Below are positions 23,410-30,757 of a stretch of DNA of 34,767 nt, in pieces. Origin of the DNA: Caryophanales bacterium UBA5026 (GTDB lineage: Bacteria; Bacillota_I; Bacilli_A; RF39; UBA660); contig DICM01000036.1 of assembly GCA_002416285.1 (NCBI GenBank), forward strand, positions 13,200-47,966, read 5' to 3'. Position numbers and translations under genes: made by a program. Within the stretch, counting starts at the first letter, position 1; each line of letters begins with the position of its first letter. Under the pieces are notes generated by a model. That model was given only the letters and a program-made list of their open reading frames with translations. It was not told where the DNA came from and did not search any database.

Positions 23410-23650
23410 AAAATGAATCAAAATTGATACGAACATGTTTTTCTTGGTTGATATAAGCAGATGCTTGAACGATTGTTCTAATTGCATTTGCTGTTTGTCC
23501 AGATGCTCCGATCACTACTCCCATATCGTCTTCTTTGATTAAAACTTCGATTGTAATCATATCGTCATCATCAAATTGTTTTACTGATACGGAATCAGGA
23601 TAATGGCAAACATTTTTTACCAAAAATTCAGTAAGTTCTACCAACTTCAT
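23408..23650 (-). CDS. khpA: RNA-binding KH-domain protein KhpA
   Basis: An 80-residue protein that is essentially one KH domain: MKLVELTEFLVKNVC, then IEVLIKEDDMGVVIGASGQ containing the GxxG loop (IGASG), and AIRTIVQASAYI. KhpA pairs with KhpB/Jag and binds RNA; in streptococci and lactobacilli the pair affects cell size and wall growth. I use the ATG at 23650, since a GTG three codons earlier overlaps the rpsP stop. The rpsP-khpA order is conserved across Firmicutes; rimM and trmD, which often follow, are absent. Confidence 0.93.
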   Translation of the reverse strand: MKLVELTEFLVKNVCHYPDSVSVKQFDDDDMITIEVLIKEDDMGVVIGASGQTANAIRTIVQASAYINQEKHVRINFDSF

Positions 23651-23651
23651 A

Positions 23652-23936
23652 TTATTCACCTGATTTTTTACTCATACGGATATTATGAAGTTCTTCCATA
23701 ATTCCCTGTTTTTTAAATAGGTCACGAACTGTATCGGTTGGTTCAGCTCCTGTTTTTAACCATTTTAGAGCGATTTCTCTATCAATTTTTACAACAGCTG
23801 GTTCTTTTGTTGGGTCGTAGAATCCTAATTCTTCGATTGCTTTACCATCTCTTTTATTTCTTGAGTCAGCTGCTACAACACGATAAACTGGTTTTCCTTT
23901 AGAACCCATTCTTTTCAATCTTAATTTAACTGCCAT
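23652..23936 (-). CDS. rpsP: 30S ribosomal protein S16
   Basis: A 94-residue protein: MAVKLRLKRMGSKGKPVYRVV is the S16 signature, then DGKAIEELGFYDPTKEP and ALKWLKTGAEPTDTV. It is a primary binder of 16S rRNA in 30S assembly. The ATG at 23936 has AAGGAGG upstream; a longer frame from 23957 would start before that site. It is the first gene of a two-gene operon with khpA and has a clear sigma-A promoter embedded in an inverted repeat. Confidence 0.97.
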   Translation of the reverse strand: MAVKLRLKRMGSKGKPVYRVVAADSRNKRDGKAIEELGFYDPTKEPAVVKIDREIALKWLKTGAEPTDTVRDLFKKQGIMEELHNIRMSKKSGE

Positions 23937-23959
23937 ATAATTCCTCCTTAACTGCATTT

Positions 23960-23989
23960 AGTTTATCATAATCAAAATATATCTGTCAA
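23960..23989 (-). promoter_or_regulatory. rpsP promoter
   Basis: Minus strand TTGACA (23984-23989) and TAAACT (23960-23965) with an 18-bp spacer, about 25 bp upstream of the rpsP ATG. The -35 box lies inside the inverted repeat 23974-24015. Confidence 0.65.
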
Positions 23990-24015
23990 CCTTTTTTTGT
24001 TGACAGATATATTTT
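23974..24015. repeat. 17-bp perfect inverted repeat at the rpsP promoter
   Basis: Arms at 23974-23990 and 23999-24015 (core ATATCTGTCAAC/GTTGACAGATAT) are perfectly paired around an 8-base T-rich loop. It may be a second terminator after cotE or an operator over the rpsP -35 box. Confidence 0.7.
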
Positions 24016-24023
24016 TGAGAAAA

Positions 24024-24047
24024 AAAGTATCATTTTCCTGATACTTT
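24024..24047 (-). terminator. Terminator after cotE
   Basis: AAAGTATCA (24024-24032) pairs with TGATACTTT (24039-24047), followed on the minus strand by seven T. It overlaps the cotE stop. Confidence 0.75.
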
Positions 24048-24600
24048 ATTGATCATCGGTTGTTTCTTTTATATAATCTGAGTCAACAGATTCATCAATT
24101 TCATTTAGTACTTCATCATCTGCTTCATCTTCTATTTCTTCCCATGGTTCTTCATCTTCCTCGATTGCTATTTTCATTTTGGTTTCGCCAACTATCTCAA
24201 CACCAAGTTCTTTTTCGATGTTAAAATTGATACTTCCATCATCTTGAATATTTACTTTAACACAATTTGGTTGTTTTAAAGTGCGAACAATGATGTCTGT
24301 ATCACCAGATAAATCAGCGTTTTCTTTTACTCTAACATTAAATAGATCATTATAATCTACTTTCTTATTAACAACAGTTGTTTTACTATCGTTATCGTAA
24401 GAATACCAAATGTTTACATCGTAAGAACCATCCACACCTACTTTATCCCCAGACTTGTAACCTTTAAATTTATGGTTAATAACCCAACAACCAAGTACAT
24501 TTGTCGGATTATTTTCCGTACTAAGCGTATAATTGTTTTTAAAGTATTTTTTACCTTTTCCAACGATCGCTTTCGTCACAATTTCCTTATATGATGCCAT
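24046..24600 (-). CDS. cotE: Spore outer-coat morphogenetic protein CotE
   Basis: A 184-residue protein that aligns by eye with Bacillus CotE along most of its length: YKEIVTKAIVGKGKK at the start, NVLGCWVINHKFKGYKSG, GSYDVNIWYSYDNDSKTTVV, QPNCVKVNI, VEIVGETKMKIAI, and a strongly acidic C-terminal tail (EDEEPWEEIEDEADDE). CotE sits between the inner and outer spore coat and recruits outer-coat proteins. The ATG at 24600 has GGAGGGG upstream. A sigma-E-like promoter precedes it, as for cotE in Bacillus. In Bacillus it lies near mutS, here near rpsP. It is strong evidence that the organism, or a recent ancestor, forms spores. Confidence 0.92.
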   Translation of the reverse strand: MASYKEIVTKAIVGKGKKYFKNNYTLSTENNPTNVLGCWVINHKFKGYKSGDKVGVDGSYDVNIWYSYDNDSKTTVVNKKVDYNDLFNVRVKENADLSGDTDIIVRTLKQPNCVKVNIQDDGSINFNIEKELGVEIVGETKMKIAIEEDEEPWEEIEDEADDEVLNEIDESVDSDYIKETTDDQ

Positions 24601-24619
24601 CAAGACCCCTCCTCACTTT

Positions 24620-24648
24620 AATGTATGCTTATCTAGGTAAAATGTTTA
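24620..24648 (-). promoter_or_regulatory. Sigma-E-like promoter of cotE
   Basis: Minus strand CATACATT (24620-24627) matches the sigma-E -10 consensus CATACANT in full. TAAACATT (24641-24648), 13 bp upstream, partly matches the -35 consensus GTMATATT. The position, 20 bp before the ATG, is close but workable. Confidence 0.6.
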
Positions 24649-24770
24649 CTAAATAATGATTTTGTTACTATTTTCTATACATTTGATTCACCTAGAACAA
24701 AACACTTACTATAATGTATTTTTTATGAAGAGAAAATGTGCTAAAATAAAGAGAGAAAGTAGGAATTTTT

Positions 24771-25364
24771 ATGAGAATTGGAATTGATATAGATGGTGTA
24801 CTTACCGATGTTAAAAAATGGCAACTAGATTATGCTAGTAAATTTTTTGCCGAAAAGTACAATATGAAAATCGTAAATTATAAGGGATATGAGATAGAAA
24901 ATATCTTGGACGTTGATAATCAACTTGATCAAGAATTTTGGGATACTTACTATGATGAATATTGCACCAATATTGAATGTAGAAGATTTGCGAGTGAAGT
25001 GATTAAAAAACTTCAGAATGATGGGCATGAAATTTATATTATCACTGCTAGATACTTAACAAATACAGAAGATGAGATTGGAAAGAAATATCGTGACATC
25101 GTTTTAAACTGGTTAGACAAGAATAAAATTAGTTACGATAAGATTATCTTTAGTCCTGAAGATAAGTTAGGTATTTGTATACAAAATAAAATTGATTTAA
25201 TGATAGAAGATAAAGTCGATAATATTATAAAGATATCTGATGTTATCCCTGTTATTTGTTTTCATGCAAATTATAATGAACAATGCATTCGAAAAAATGT
25301 GATTCGTTGTTATAGTTGGTATGACATTTATATGAATATTAGAGAGTTAAATGATAGTATTTAA
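24771..25364 (+). CDS. HAD-superfamily phosphatase, 5'-nucleotidase-like
   Basis: A 197-residue haloacid dehalogenase fold protein. Motif I is IDIDGVLTD (catalytic Asp pair, residues 5-13), motif II IITARY (Thr near 93), and motif IV LMIEDKVDNI (acidic metal ligand). A small helical cap sits between motifs I and II. The layout resembles the NT5C-type 5'(3')-deoxyribonucleotidase and YqfW-like group. The substrate is unproven. It is divergent from cotE and has a TAAAAT -10-like box about 25 bp upstream. The start at 24771 follows GTAGGA. Confidence 0.8.
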   Translation: MRIGIDIDGVLTDVKKWQLDYASKFFAEKYNMKIVNYKGYEIENILDVDNQLDQEFWDTYYDEYCTNIECRRFASEVIKKLQNDGHEIYIITARYLTNTEDEIGKKYRDIVLNWLDKNKISYDKIIFSPEDKLGICIQNKIDLMIEDKVDNIIKISDVIPVICFHANYNEQCIRKNVIRCYSWYDIYMNIRELNDSI

Positions 25365-25383
25365 TAGCTCTTTTCTACTATAA

Positions 25384-25417
25384 AAAAAAGGAACTCTGAT
25401 GATTGGTTTCCTTTTTT
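25384..25417. terminator. Bidirectional terminator between the HAD gene and the acetyltransferase
   Basis: AAAAAAGGAA (25384-25393) and TTCCTTTTTT (25408-25417) pair around a 14-base loop, with T runs in both directions. Confidence 0.7.
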
Positions 25418-25427
25418 ATTTTACTAT

Positions 25428-25892
25428 TCATTGTAAATCTATAGAATATAATTTTTCACCACTTTTTAAATCCTCTAGATATTTAGCACTAAATTTTTCA
25501 TAATAATTGTTTAAATCTGATTTTAAATATACTCTGTTATATCCTAATTTTTTTGCTTCTTTTAATAGAGTATCATTGAGTAGTTTAGAATACCCCTTCC
25601 CTCTAAACTCTTTTTTTACATACATCGTCGCATACCATGGAGTTAAATCCTGTCTCTCTTCACCGTCTTTTTTAAATAATGAAATAAAACCAATTAAAGT
25701 TTCATTATCGACTAAGCCTAAAGCTGCTATCAATTTATCATAATCCGGTGATAGCATTCTTTCCATTTTCTTGTTAACTCTATTACAGAATTCTTCATAA
25801 CTAGATGGTTCTCCCCATGTTGTTATACATAACTCAGTATACTCCTTTAAATAATCCCGATTATCTCTTATATTTATTATATTTATTATAAT
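25428..25892 (-). CDS. GNAT-family acetyltransferase without a canonical start codon
   Basis: The frame ends at 25428 and stays open up to a TAA just above 25892. The first ATG, at 25766, would remove the normal N-terminal part (YLKEYTELCITTWGEP and following, clearly coding). The 154-residue reading from 25892 begins IIINIINIRDN. Upstream is AGAGGA, four bases before an ATT and seven before an ATA, so initiation at ATT or ATA, or loss of the ATG, must be assumed. The acetyl-CoA motif is FRGKGYSKLL (R-x-K-G-Y), with ATMYVKKEF before it and a typical C-terminus. It follows the ASCH gene by 8 bp. The substrate is unknown. Confidence 0.65.
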   Translation of the reverse strand: MIINIINIRDNRDYLKEYTELCITTWGEPSSYEEFCNRVNKKMERMLSPDYDKLIAALGLVDNETLIGFISLFKKDGEERQDLTPWYATMYVKKEFRGKGYSKLLNDTLLKEAKKLGYNRVYLKSDLNNYYEKFSAKYLEDLKSGEKLYSIDLQ

Positions 25893-25900
25893 TTCCTCTA

Positions 25901-26305
25901 TTATTTATTTATTATCAATTGCTCAACTACATCATAATTCCATAATCCAAGCTTTCCTTTAACGTAGATAGGTTCATTATATTTTTCTACATTTTCTAGT
26001 TTCCAAGCATAAGTTTCTACATGATTGCTTTGACCATATACAATAGAATCCATTTTAATTAAATCATCATGGAATTTTTCATCGACTAATATACAATCAA
26101 CTAATTCAGCCTCACCTATAATAGCTCCTTTCATACAATTCAAATTATAATCAGCGAATTTTTTTGCCATATCAGATTCCAGATCCATTCCAGCATGAAT
26201 TAGTATCTTTCCTCGGTATTTCGTCTTCCAACTTCTAAATTCATATTTTTTATAACCATCAATAATGAGTGTTGCCCAAGGTTCTTTAATCGTTAATACT
26301 TTCAT
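25901..26305 (-). CDS. ASCH-domain protein
   Basis: A 134-residue PUA-like ASCH protein: LTIKEPWATLIIDGYKKYE, then FRSWKTKYRGKILIHAG (the basic RSW and YRG elements of the RNA-binding groove), AIIGEAELVDC, and the closing YAWKLENVEKYNEPIYVKGK and LGLWNY. ASCH proteins bind RNA, and some cut it or hydrolyse N4-acetylcytidine; the activity here is unknown. The start at 26305 follows GGAGGGAACTG. It lies directly before the acetyltransferase and may be co-transcribed with it. Confidence 0.88.
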   Translation of the reverse strand: MKVLTIKEPWATLIIDGYKKYEFRSWKTKYRGKILIHAGMDLESDMAKKFADYNLNCMKGAIIGEAELVDCILVDEKFHDDLIKMDSIVYGQSNHVETYAWKLENVEKYNEPIYVKGKLGLWNYDVVEQLIINK

Positions 26306-26394
26306 CAGTTCCCTCCTTTTTTAATTATACTATATATTTCACTTCTATAATTTTTTTATTTAATATAAATGGATAATTTACAAAATAAAATACA

Positions 26395-26422
26395 AATAAA
26401 AGGAGATTATTCTCCTTTTATT
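26395..26422 (-). terminator. Hairpin at the end of the DinB-like gene
   Basis: AATAAAAGGAGA (26395-26406) and TCTCCTTTTATT (26411-26422) pair perfectly around TTAT; it includes the stop codon of the gene ending at 26407. The tail is T-rich but interrupted. Confidence 0.6.
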
Positions 26423-26856
26423 AGCCCAGATAAATGATTTGCAATATGAATCGAAAAATATTTATCATATTCTTCTTTTGTTAGTTCTCCAAAGAAAAAA
26501 TGTGGTTGTAATCTTCCCTTGTAAGTTAAAAATTTGCGAATTGTCTCTAGTAGTATTTCAATACCCTCATCGGTTGTTCCATTATCCTCGATAAAAGAAG
26601 AACCTAGTACATCGACTTCTAAATTGTGTCTCATATATCCTTTTTTTAAAAACTTGTGAATCATCAATTTACCAGCTGTATGCTGAATAAATTTTGATTT
26701 TATTTTAGGGTATCCAATCATTGAATACTCAATCGTTTTCGCACAGTGAACAAAAATTTGATATGCGCTTAATTTCCCTTTTGAAATTAAGTTTTCCTCT
26801 CTTAATTTCAAAAGCTCTTTTTTGGAATCTTCCAAATTTAATAAATTAATATCCAT
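26407..26856 (-). CDS. DUF1569 / DinB-like protein
   Basis: A 149-residue four-helix protein. YQIFVHCAKTIEYSMIGYP with its His, the PHFFFGELTKEEYDKYFSIHIANHLSG end with the two His spaced as H-x3-H, and the K-x-K...IQHTAGK segment fit the DUF1569 family, a DinB/YfiT-like metal-binding fold. Known DinB-like proteins include thiol S-transferases; the role here is unknown. I use the ATG at 26856, behind GGGGGA; an earlier in-frame ATG at 26868 would overlap that site. It is a single accessory gene. Confidence 0.75.
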   Translation of the reverse strand: MDINLLNLEDSKKELLKLREENLISKGKLSAYQIFVHCAKTIEYSMIGYPKIKSKFIQHTAGKLMIHKFLKKGYMRHNLEVDVLGSSFIEDNGTTDEGIEILLETIRKFLTYKGRLQPHFFFGELTKEEYDKYFSIHIANHLSGLIKGE

Positions 26857-26918
26857 AATATCCCCCATTTAATTTTTTATATTCTATATGTTATCACAAT
26901 TCTTTTTCAATGTAAACG

Positions 26919-26955
26919 AAAAAAGATCTGGTACCGTAGTACTCAGACCTTTTTA
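26919..26955 (-). terminator. Terminator after the histidine kinase gene
   Basis: An imperfect long stem (AAAAGATCTGGTAC against GTACTCAGACCTTTT, one bulge and one mismatch) is followed by a T run on the minus strand. It overlaps the kinase stop. Confidence 0.7.
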
Positions 26956-28218
26956 TTTGATCATAAAACTTACCCCTTTCTTTTCATTCTTGACTGATAT
27001 TTCATATCCTACTAAAGCAATTGTTTTTCTTACGATTGATAATCCTAATCCAAATTGGCCTTGAATGCCTTTTTTATAAGGAGTAAAGATATCATCAAAG
27101 ATCTTCTCATCAATATTAGGACCATCGTTGTAAAGGGTTATTTTTCCATTTTTAATTGTTACTTTAATTTCTGTTTCAGCATAGCGAATAAAATTATTCA
27201 GCAAGTTATCAATAATAGCCTCCCACATATCGGTGGTACCACGGTAAATTGGATTTTTGTCACCAATAAAAACTTCCCATTTTAATTCTGGCCTTAAATA
27301 TTTAAACTTCTGAACTGATTCATTCAATATTGGAATAATATCAACTGATTCTTGCGTAAAGTTATTTGAATCTTTGATATAGTTTAATTTATTTAGATAT
27401 AGTAAGGAGTGTACTTTTACTTCTAATTTGTTAATTTGTTCTTCTATTACTTTTTTTGCTTCATCAGCTGAAATCATTCCATCATCAAGTGCTTCCAAAT
27501 ACGATTTTATGACTGTGAGAGGAGTTTTAAAATCATGTGAAATATTTTGATACATTTGATTCTTATAGTCTTCTTCTTTCTTTAAAGTAAGTTTCATATT
27601 ATCAATTGCATCAGAAAGCACCTTTAATTCATCATCCTCCAAATTAGGATAATGATCTACATAATTTTCATCATCAAGATGATCAATTTTATTTTTTAAA
27701 CGTTCTATTTTTAAGACTAGTTTTCTAGACCATAAAATAATTAATGCAGTTATAATTACTAGTGTAAGTGCTAGTATAGGGAATATTGCAAATAAAATAT
27801 CCCTCTTTATTTGTTCTATATAGCTATTATTAGCTATTGATATACGTGTAACATATTTGCTATAAGAAGTACTGTAGTAGAATGTAGAACCTTTATATCG
27901 AAACTTCCCGTATTCTTGATCAATATGTTTTAGTAGTTCTTCTGAATTCATTGCAATAATAGAACTATAATTTTCGGAAGTTACACTTACCCCTTCATCA
28001 GTAATATAAAGGTATGCAACATCATTGCTAATGGGACTTTTACCAATATCACTATTGATAAGTTCTAGTGGTTGCTTTAAATATTGATAGATATTTTTCT
28101 CATAGATAGGCTTTAATACATTAGGAAGTACTAAACCGAGAAACACAAAGATAATAATAAAGATAATAATTGCGAGTGAAAATAATTGTTGATAAAGATT
28201 TTGTTTTAATGGTTTCAT
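26953..28218 (-). CDS. Two-component sensor histidine kinase
   Basis: A 421-residue membrane kinase. Transmembrane segments at about 13-33 and 141-164 enclose an extracytoplasmic domain of about 105 residues. A HAMP-like linker is at about 165-215, and the H box NISHDFKTPL has phosphoacceptor His228. The N box is AIIDNLLNNFIRYA, followed by a G1-like YNDGPNID and FGLGLSIVRKT. The gene overlaps the response regulator by 4 bp (ATGA), so the two are translationally coupled. The sensor domain is not recognised and no obvious target gene is adjacent. Confidence 0.93.
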   Translation of the reverse strand: MKPLKQNLYQQLFSLAIIIFIIIFVFLGLVLPNVLKPIYEKNIYQYLKQPLELINSDIGKSPISNDVAYLYITDEGVSVTSENYSSIIAMNSEELLKHIDQEYGKFRYKGSTFYYSTSYSKYVTRISIANNSYIEQIKRDILFAIFPILALTLVIITALIILWSRKLVLKIERLKNKIDHLDDENYVDHYPNLEDDELKVLSDAIDNMKLTLKKEEDYKNQMYQNISHDFKTPLTVIKSYLEALDDGMISADEAKKVIEEQINKLEVKVHSLLYLNKLNYIKDSNNFTQESVDIIPILNESVQKFKYLRPELKWEVFIGDKNPIYRGTTDMWEAIIDNLLNNFIRYAETEIKVTIKNGKITLYNDGPNIDEKIFDDIFTPYKKGIQGQFGLGLSIVRKTIALVGYEISVKNEKKGVSFMIK

Positions 28219-28874
28219 ATTAATCGATACCCATATCCATAAATGGTATTTATATGTACTTTAGGCATCTTTTTACGTAATCTTCTCACTAAATCATCAA
28301 CTACTCGATCACTTCCGAAGTAATCTTCACCCCAAATATTGGTTAAAATTTCTTCTCTACTAAATGATTTATTTTTATTTGTTAAAAACATTAATAAAAG
28401 ATCATATTCTAAAGTAGTTAAGCTAACTTCATTATCATTTTCAAACACTAAACGTTTTTCCATATCAATCTTATAAGTTTCATATTCTACATAGTGTGAA
28501 GTCTTCGCATAAACTCTTTTGATAATATTATTTACACGTAATACTAGCTCTTTTGGTGAATAAGGTTTCGTGACATAGTCATCACTTCCTAATTCTAATC
28601 CGATAATCTTATCGAGATCTTGATCACGAGCAGATGTAAATAACACTGGAACCTCTTTATCTATTTCACGAATTTTTTTAATAATATCATATCCACTAAT
28701 GGTATCGCCTAGCATGATATCTAAAATCCAAACATGAATAGGATTAGTTCCAACAAAGTCTAATGCATCTTTTCCATTAAAGAACGTAATTACTTCATAT
28801 CCTTCTTTTTCAAAATAAGACTTAATTAAATTATTTAAATTCACTTCATCTTCTACAAAACATATCTTATACAT
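28215..28874 (-). CDS. OmpR-family response regulator
   Basis: A 219-residue protein. The receiver domain has the acidic pair EDE (8-10), phosphoacceptor Asp52 in WILDIML, Thr near 80 and Lys103 in DYVTKPYSPKEL. The C-terminal winged helix (about 125-219: EVSLTTLEYDLLLMFL, SREEILTNIWGEDYFGSDRVVDDLVRRLR-type segment, INTIYGYGYRL) is of OmpR/PhoB type and binds DNA. The start at 28874 has GAGGTG upstream and a TATACT -10-like box about 25 bp further. It is the first gene of the pair with the kinase. Confidence 0.94.
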   Translation of the reverse strand: MYKICFVEDEVNLNNLIKSYFEKEGYEVITFFNGKDALDFVGTNPIHVWILDIMLGDTISGYDIIKKIREIDKEVPVLFTSARDQDLDKIIGLELGSDDYVTKPYSPKELVLRVNNIIKRVYAKTSHYVEYETYKIDMEKRLVFENDNEVSLTTLEYDLLLMFLTNKNKSFSREEILTNIWGEDYFGSDRVVDDLVRRLRKKMPKVHINTIYGYGYRLI

Positions 28875-29101
28875 ACATTACACCTCAGAAACAGTATATC
28901 ACATTATTTCTACTTACTATCTCACTTCCCTTCTACTTTATTCATTTTAGTTTAGGAGTGTATTTTTATTTTTTTTGATTTACTAATAATTGAATTGTTA
29001 TAATTTTCCTTTAATTTCTTCTTATCACCTCCATCTGTATCAATTATAGGAAACAAATATGGTGATATTTTGATAAAAATATGGGAAATTATGGATAAAT
29101 A
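28875..29101. other. Intergenic region upstream of the two-component operon
   Basis: About 225 bp, very AT-rich. It holds the likely -10 box (TGATATACT on the minus strand) of the response regulator gene and a GGAGGTGATAAG stretch near 29030 that looks like a ribosome-binding site but has no usable start codon after it. No gene is supported. Confidence 0.4.
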
Positions 29102-29127
29102 AAAACCCATCTAAAAATATGGGTTTT
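29102..29127 (-). terminator. Terminator after the MBL hydrolase gene
   Basis: AAAACCCAT (29102-29110) and ATGGGTTTT (29119-29127) pair around an 8-base loop, with a T run on the minus strand. It ends the operon that starts at 32066. Confidence 0.8.
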
Positions 29128-29620
29128 CTTTTTTCTCAATTCCAAGACTTGTCGCTTCACCATGTCCCGGGTAAATAACAATATCATCTGAATATTTTTT
29201 TATGACCTCAATACTGTTTTTCATCTGACTCATATCACCAGTCGGTAAATCTGTTCTTCCCACTGTCCCAGCAAATAAAAAATCTCCTGTGAAGCATGCT
29301 TTTTCTTGTTCAAAATAATAACTGACAGAATCTGAGGTATGTCCTGGTGTAAAAATCACTTTAAAGGTAAAAGGTCCAATTTGATAACTTTTCTCTTCTA
29401 AATTTATCTTTTCATAAACTGGAACATTAAATTCATTTAAAGCACCAATATGATCAAAATGACGATGGGTAAGTAGAACTGCTAGTAATGGAGTATCTCC
29501 TATTTTTCCTTTGATCTTTTCTGCTTCGGCACCTGGATCAATTAAAATAGTGTGATTATTCTTTTTTAAAATATAGCAGTTTTCTTCTAACATTCCTACC
29601 ACTGCAACATCAATATTCAT
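29111..29620 (-). CDS. MBL-fold metallo-hydrolase, glyoxalase II-like
   Basis: A 169-residue metallo-beta-lactamase fold enzyme with all metal ligands: THRHFDH (His52, His54, Asp56, His57), TPGHTSDS (His94), FTGDFLF (Asp113) and YPGHGEAT (His153). GTVGRTDLPTGD is typical of the YqgX/GloB-like subgroup, which cleaves thioesters such as S-lactoylglutathione or bacillithiol adducts. It is somewhat short (about 200 is usual). Its ATG overlaps the stop of the small upstream gene by 4 bp, so it is translationally coupled and last in the operon. Confidence 0.88.
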   Translation of the reverse strand: MNIDVAVVGMLEENCYILKKNNHTILIDPGAEAEKIKGKIGDTPLLAVLLTHRHFDHIGALNEFNVPVYEKINLEEKSYQIGPFTFKVIFTPGHTSDSVSYYFEQEKACFTGDFLFAGTVGRTDLPTGDMSQMKNSIEVIKKYSDDIVIYPGHGEATSLGIEKKENPYF

Positions 29621-29826
29621 TTACGTAACTCCCGTAAAGTCTGCATACGCTGTTGTAAATCATCTGGTTTATTATAGACTGGAGTTGGTACTGGATCATT
29701 TGTAGAACTATTTGTTCTGATTTTTTTCTGTTCAAAAATCCGTTCAATTGGATCTACCGTATGAATTACTGGTTTATTTAATATCTGAGGTTTTATAAAT
29801 CCATTTTTTTGAAAATTGAAATTCAT
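29617..29826 (-). CDS. Small basic protein of unknown function
   Basis: A 69-residue frame between the DHH gene and the MBL gene. It has no membrane segment or known motif, is rich in Pro, Asn, Gln and Lys, and ends in a short helix (DDLQQRMQTLRELRK). It overlaps the DHH gene by 53 bp and the MBL gene by 4 bp (ATGA). The 4-bp overlap and the loss of MBL coupling without it make translation likely; the start at 29826 follows GGAGGAATAAAAG, which lies inside the end of the DHH gene. I do not recognise it. Confidence 0.6.
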   Translation of the reverse strand: MNFNFQKNGFIKPQILNKPVIHTVDPIERIFEQKKIRTNSSTNDPVPTPVYNKPDDLQQRMQTLRELRK

Positions 29827-30757
29827 CTTTTATTCCTCCTTCAACAATTGCATTATTGAAAATCATTTTAATAATATCAGTTAAAAAATGTTCTGGTAGA
29901 GAGTTCCCAGCAGCGTTTACATGACCGCCTCCACCATATTGCTTAGCAAATAAACTTACATCTTTAACACCGATACTTCGATAACTAACACTTCGTGCAA
30001 TATTGATAATGGCAAAAAAATCATATTCTGGATGGCGTTCACAAAGTTGGTTTCCTAAGAAACTTCGATAAGATTCAGCAAATACAACTCCAAAATGAGA
30101 ACCATTTAAAGTTACATCATAGATTTCTTCTTCTTTTTCCTCTAAATATCTTTTTTTTCTAGATTCTTCTATTTCAAGTAGATACTCTTCTTGTTCTGTA
30201 AATTGAAAATGTTCCATTTTTTGTAAGGCCTCTTTATAATAAAGGACATAATAATCTCTTCCATAAAGTGAAAATAAATCTCCTAATTTTACTGCATCTA
30301 AGTTATTGGTTTTTTTCCAATCCCAAGTATCAAGACTACGAACAAGTTCAGTAAATTCTGAAACACTGGTTTTATTTAATTCTTCAGATAGATAATGTTT
30401 TCTTAGATAATCGTAAAAGAGAGTCGTTCCACATTGTTTCTTTCCTGTTTCATCTTGATCAATTACTTTAATAAAAGAATACTTATTCATTTCAAGATTA
30501 CTATGATGATGATCTAAAACTTGTATTTTAGTAGCATATTTCGATAATGTTTCAATAGAGCGTTCTGTTGGACAAAGATCAGTAATAAAAATTTTATCAT
30601 AATTATCCAATTCATCTGATTTGTTATTGATATAATTATCTAATTCATCCGGTTCTAATAGTGCAACTTCTAAATCTTCAAAAACATATGATGCCAGAAT
30701 AACTGGTGTTAATCCATCATTATCAGCACGATGGGTCATTAATAATACTCTATCCAT
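29774..30757 (-). CDS. DHH-family phosphoesterase, NrnB-like
   Basis: A 327-residue DHH/DHHA1 protein. MTHRADNDG (His9, Asp12, Asp14) and IFITDLCP, then VLDHHHSN (the DHH-type motif) form the metal site. The DHHA1 part ends with the substrate loop QYGGGGHVNAAGN (near 285). Relatives include NrnA/NrnB oligoribonucleases and cyclic-nucleotide phosphodiesterases; the long spacing between the two parts favours an NrnB-like enzyme that degrades short RNA. The exact substrate is inference. It overlaps rnhB by 8 bp. Confidence 0.83.
   Translation of the reverse strand: MDRVLLMTHRADNDGLTPVILASYVFEDLEVALLEPDELDNYINNKSDELDNYDKIFITDLCPTERSIETLSKYATKIQVLDHHHSNLEMNKYSFIKVIDQDETGKKQCGTTLFYDYLRKHYLSEELNKTSVSEFTELVRSLDTWDWKKTNNLDAVKLGDLFSLYGRDYYVLYYKEALQKMEHFQFTEQEEYLLEIEESRKKRYLEEKEEEIYDVTLNGSHFGVVFAESYRSFLGNQLCERHPEYDFFAIINIARSVSYRSIGVKDVSLFAKQYGGGGHVNAAGNSLPEHFLTDIIKMIFNNAIVEGGIKDEFQFSKKWIYKTSDIK

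Noticed and set aside
28950..29110. A minus-strand frame of about 52 codons containing GGAGGTGATAAG
   Set aside because: Its only ATG lies within the terminator of the MBL gene, composition is random-like, and the ribosome-binding-like site sits inside the frame with no start after it.
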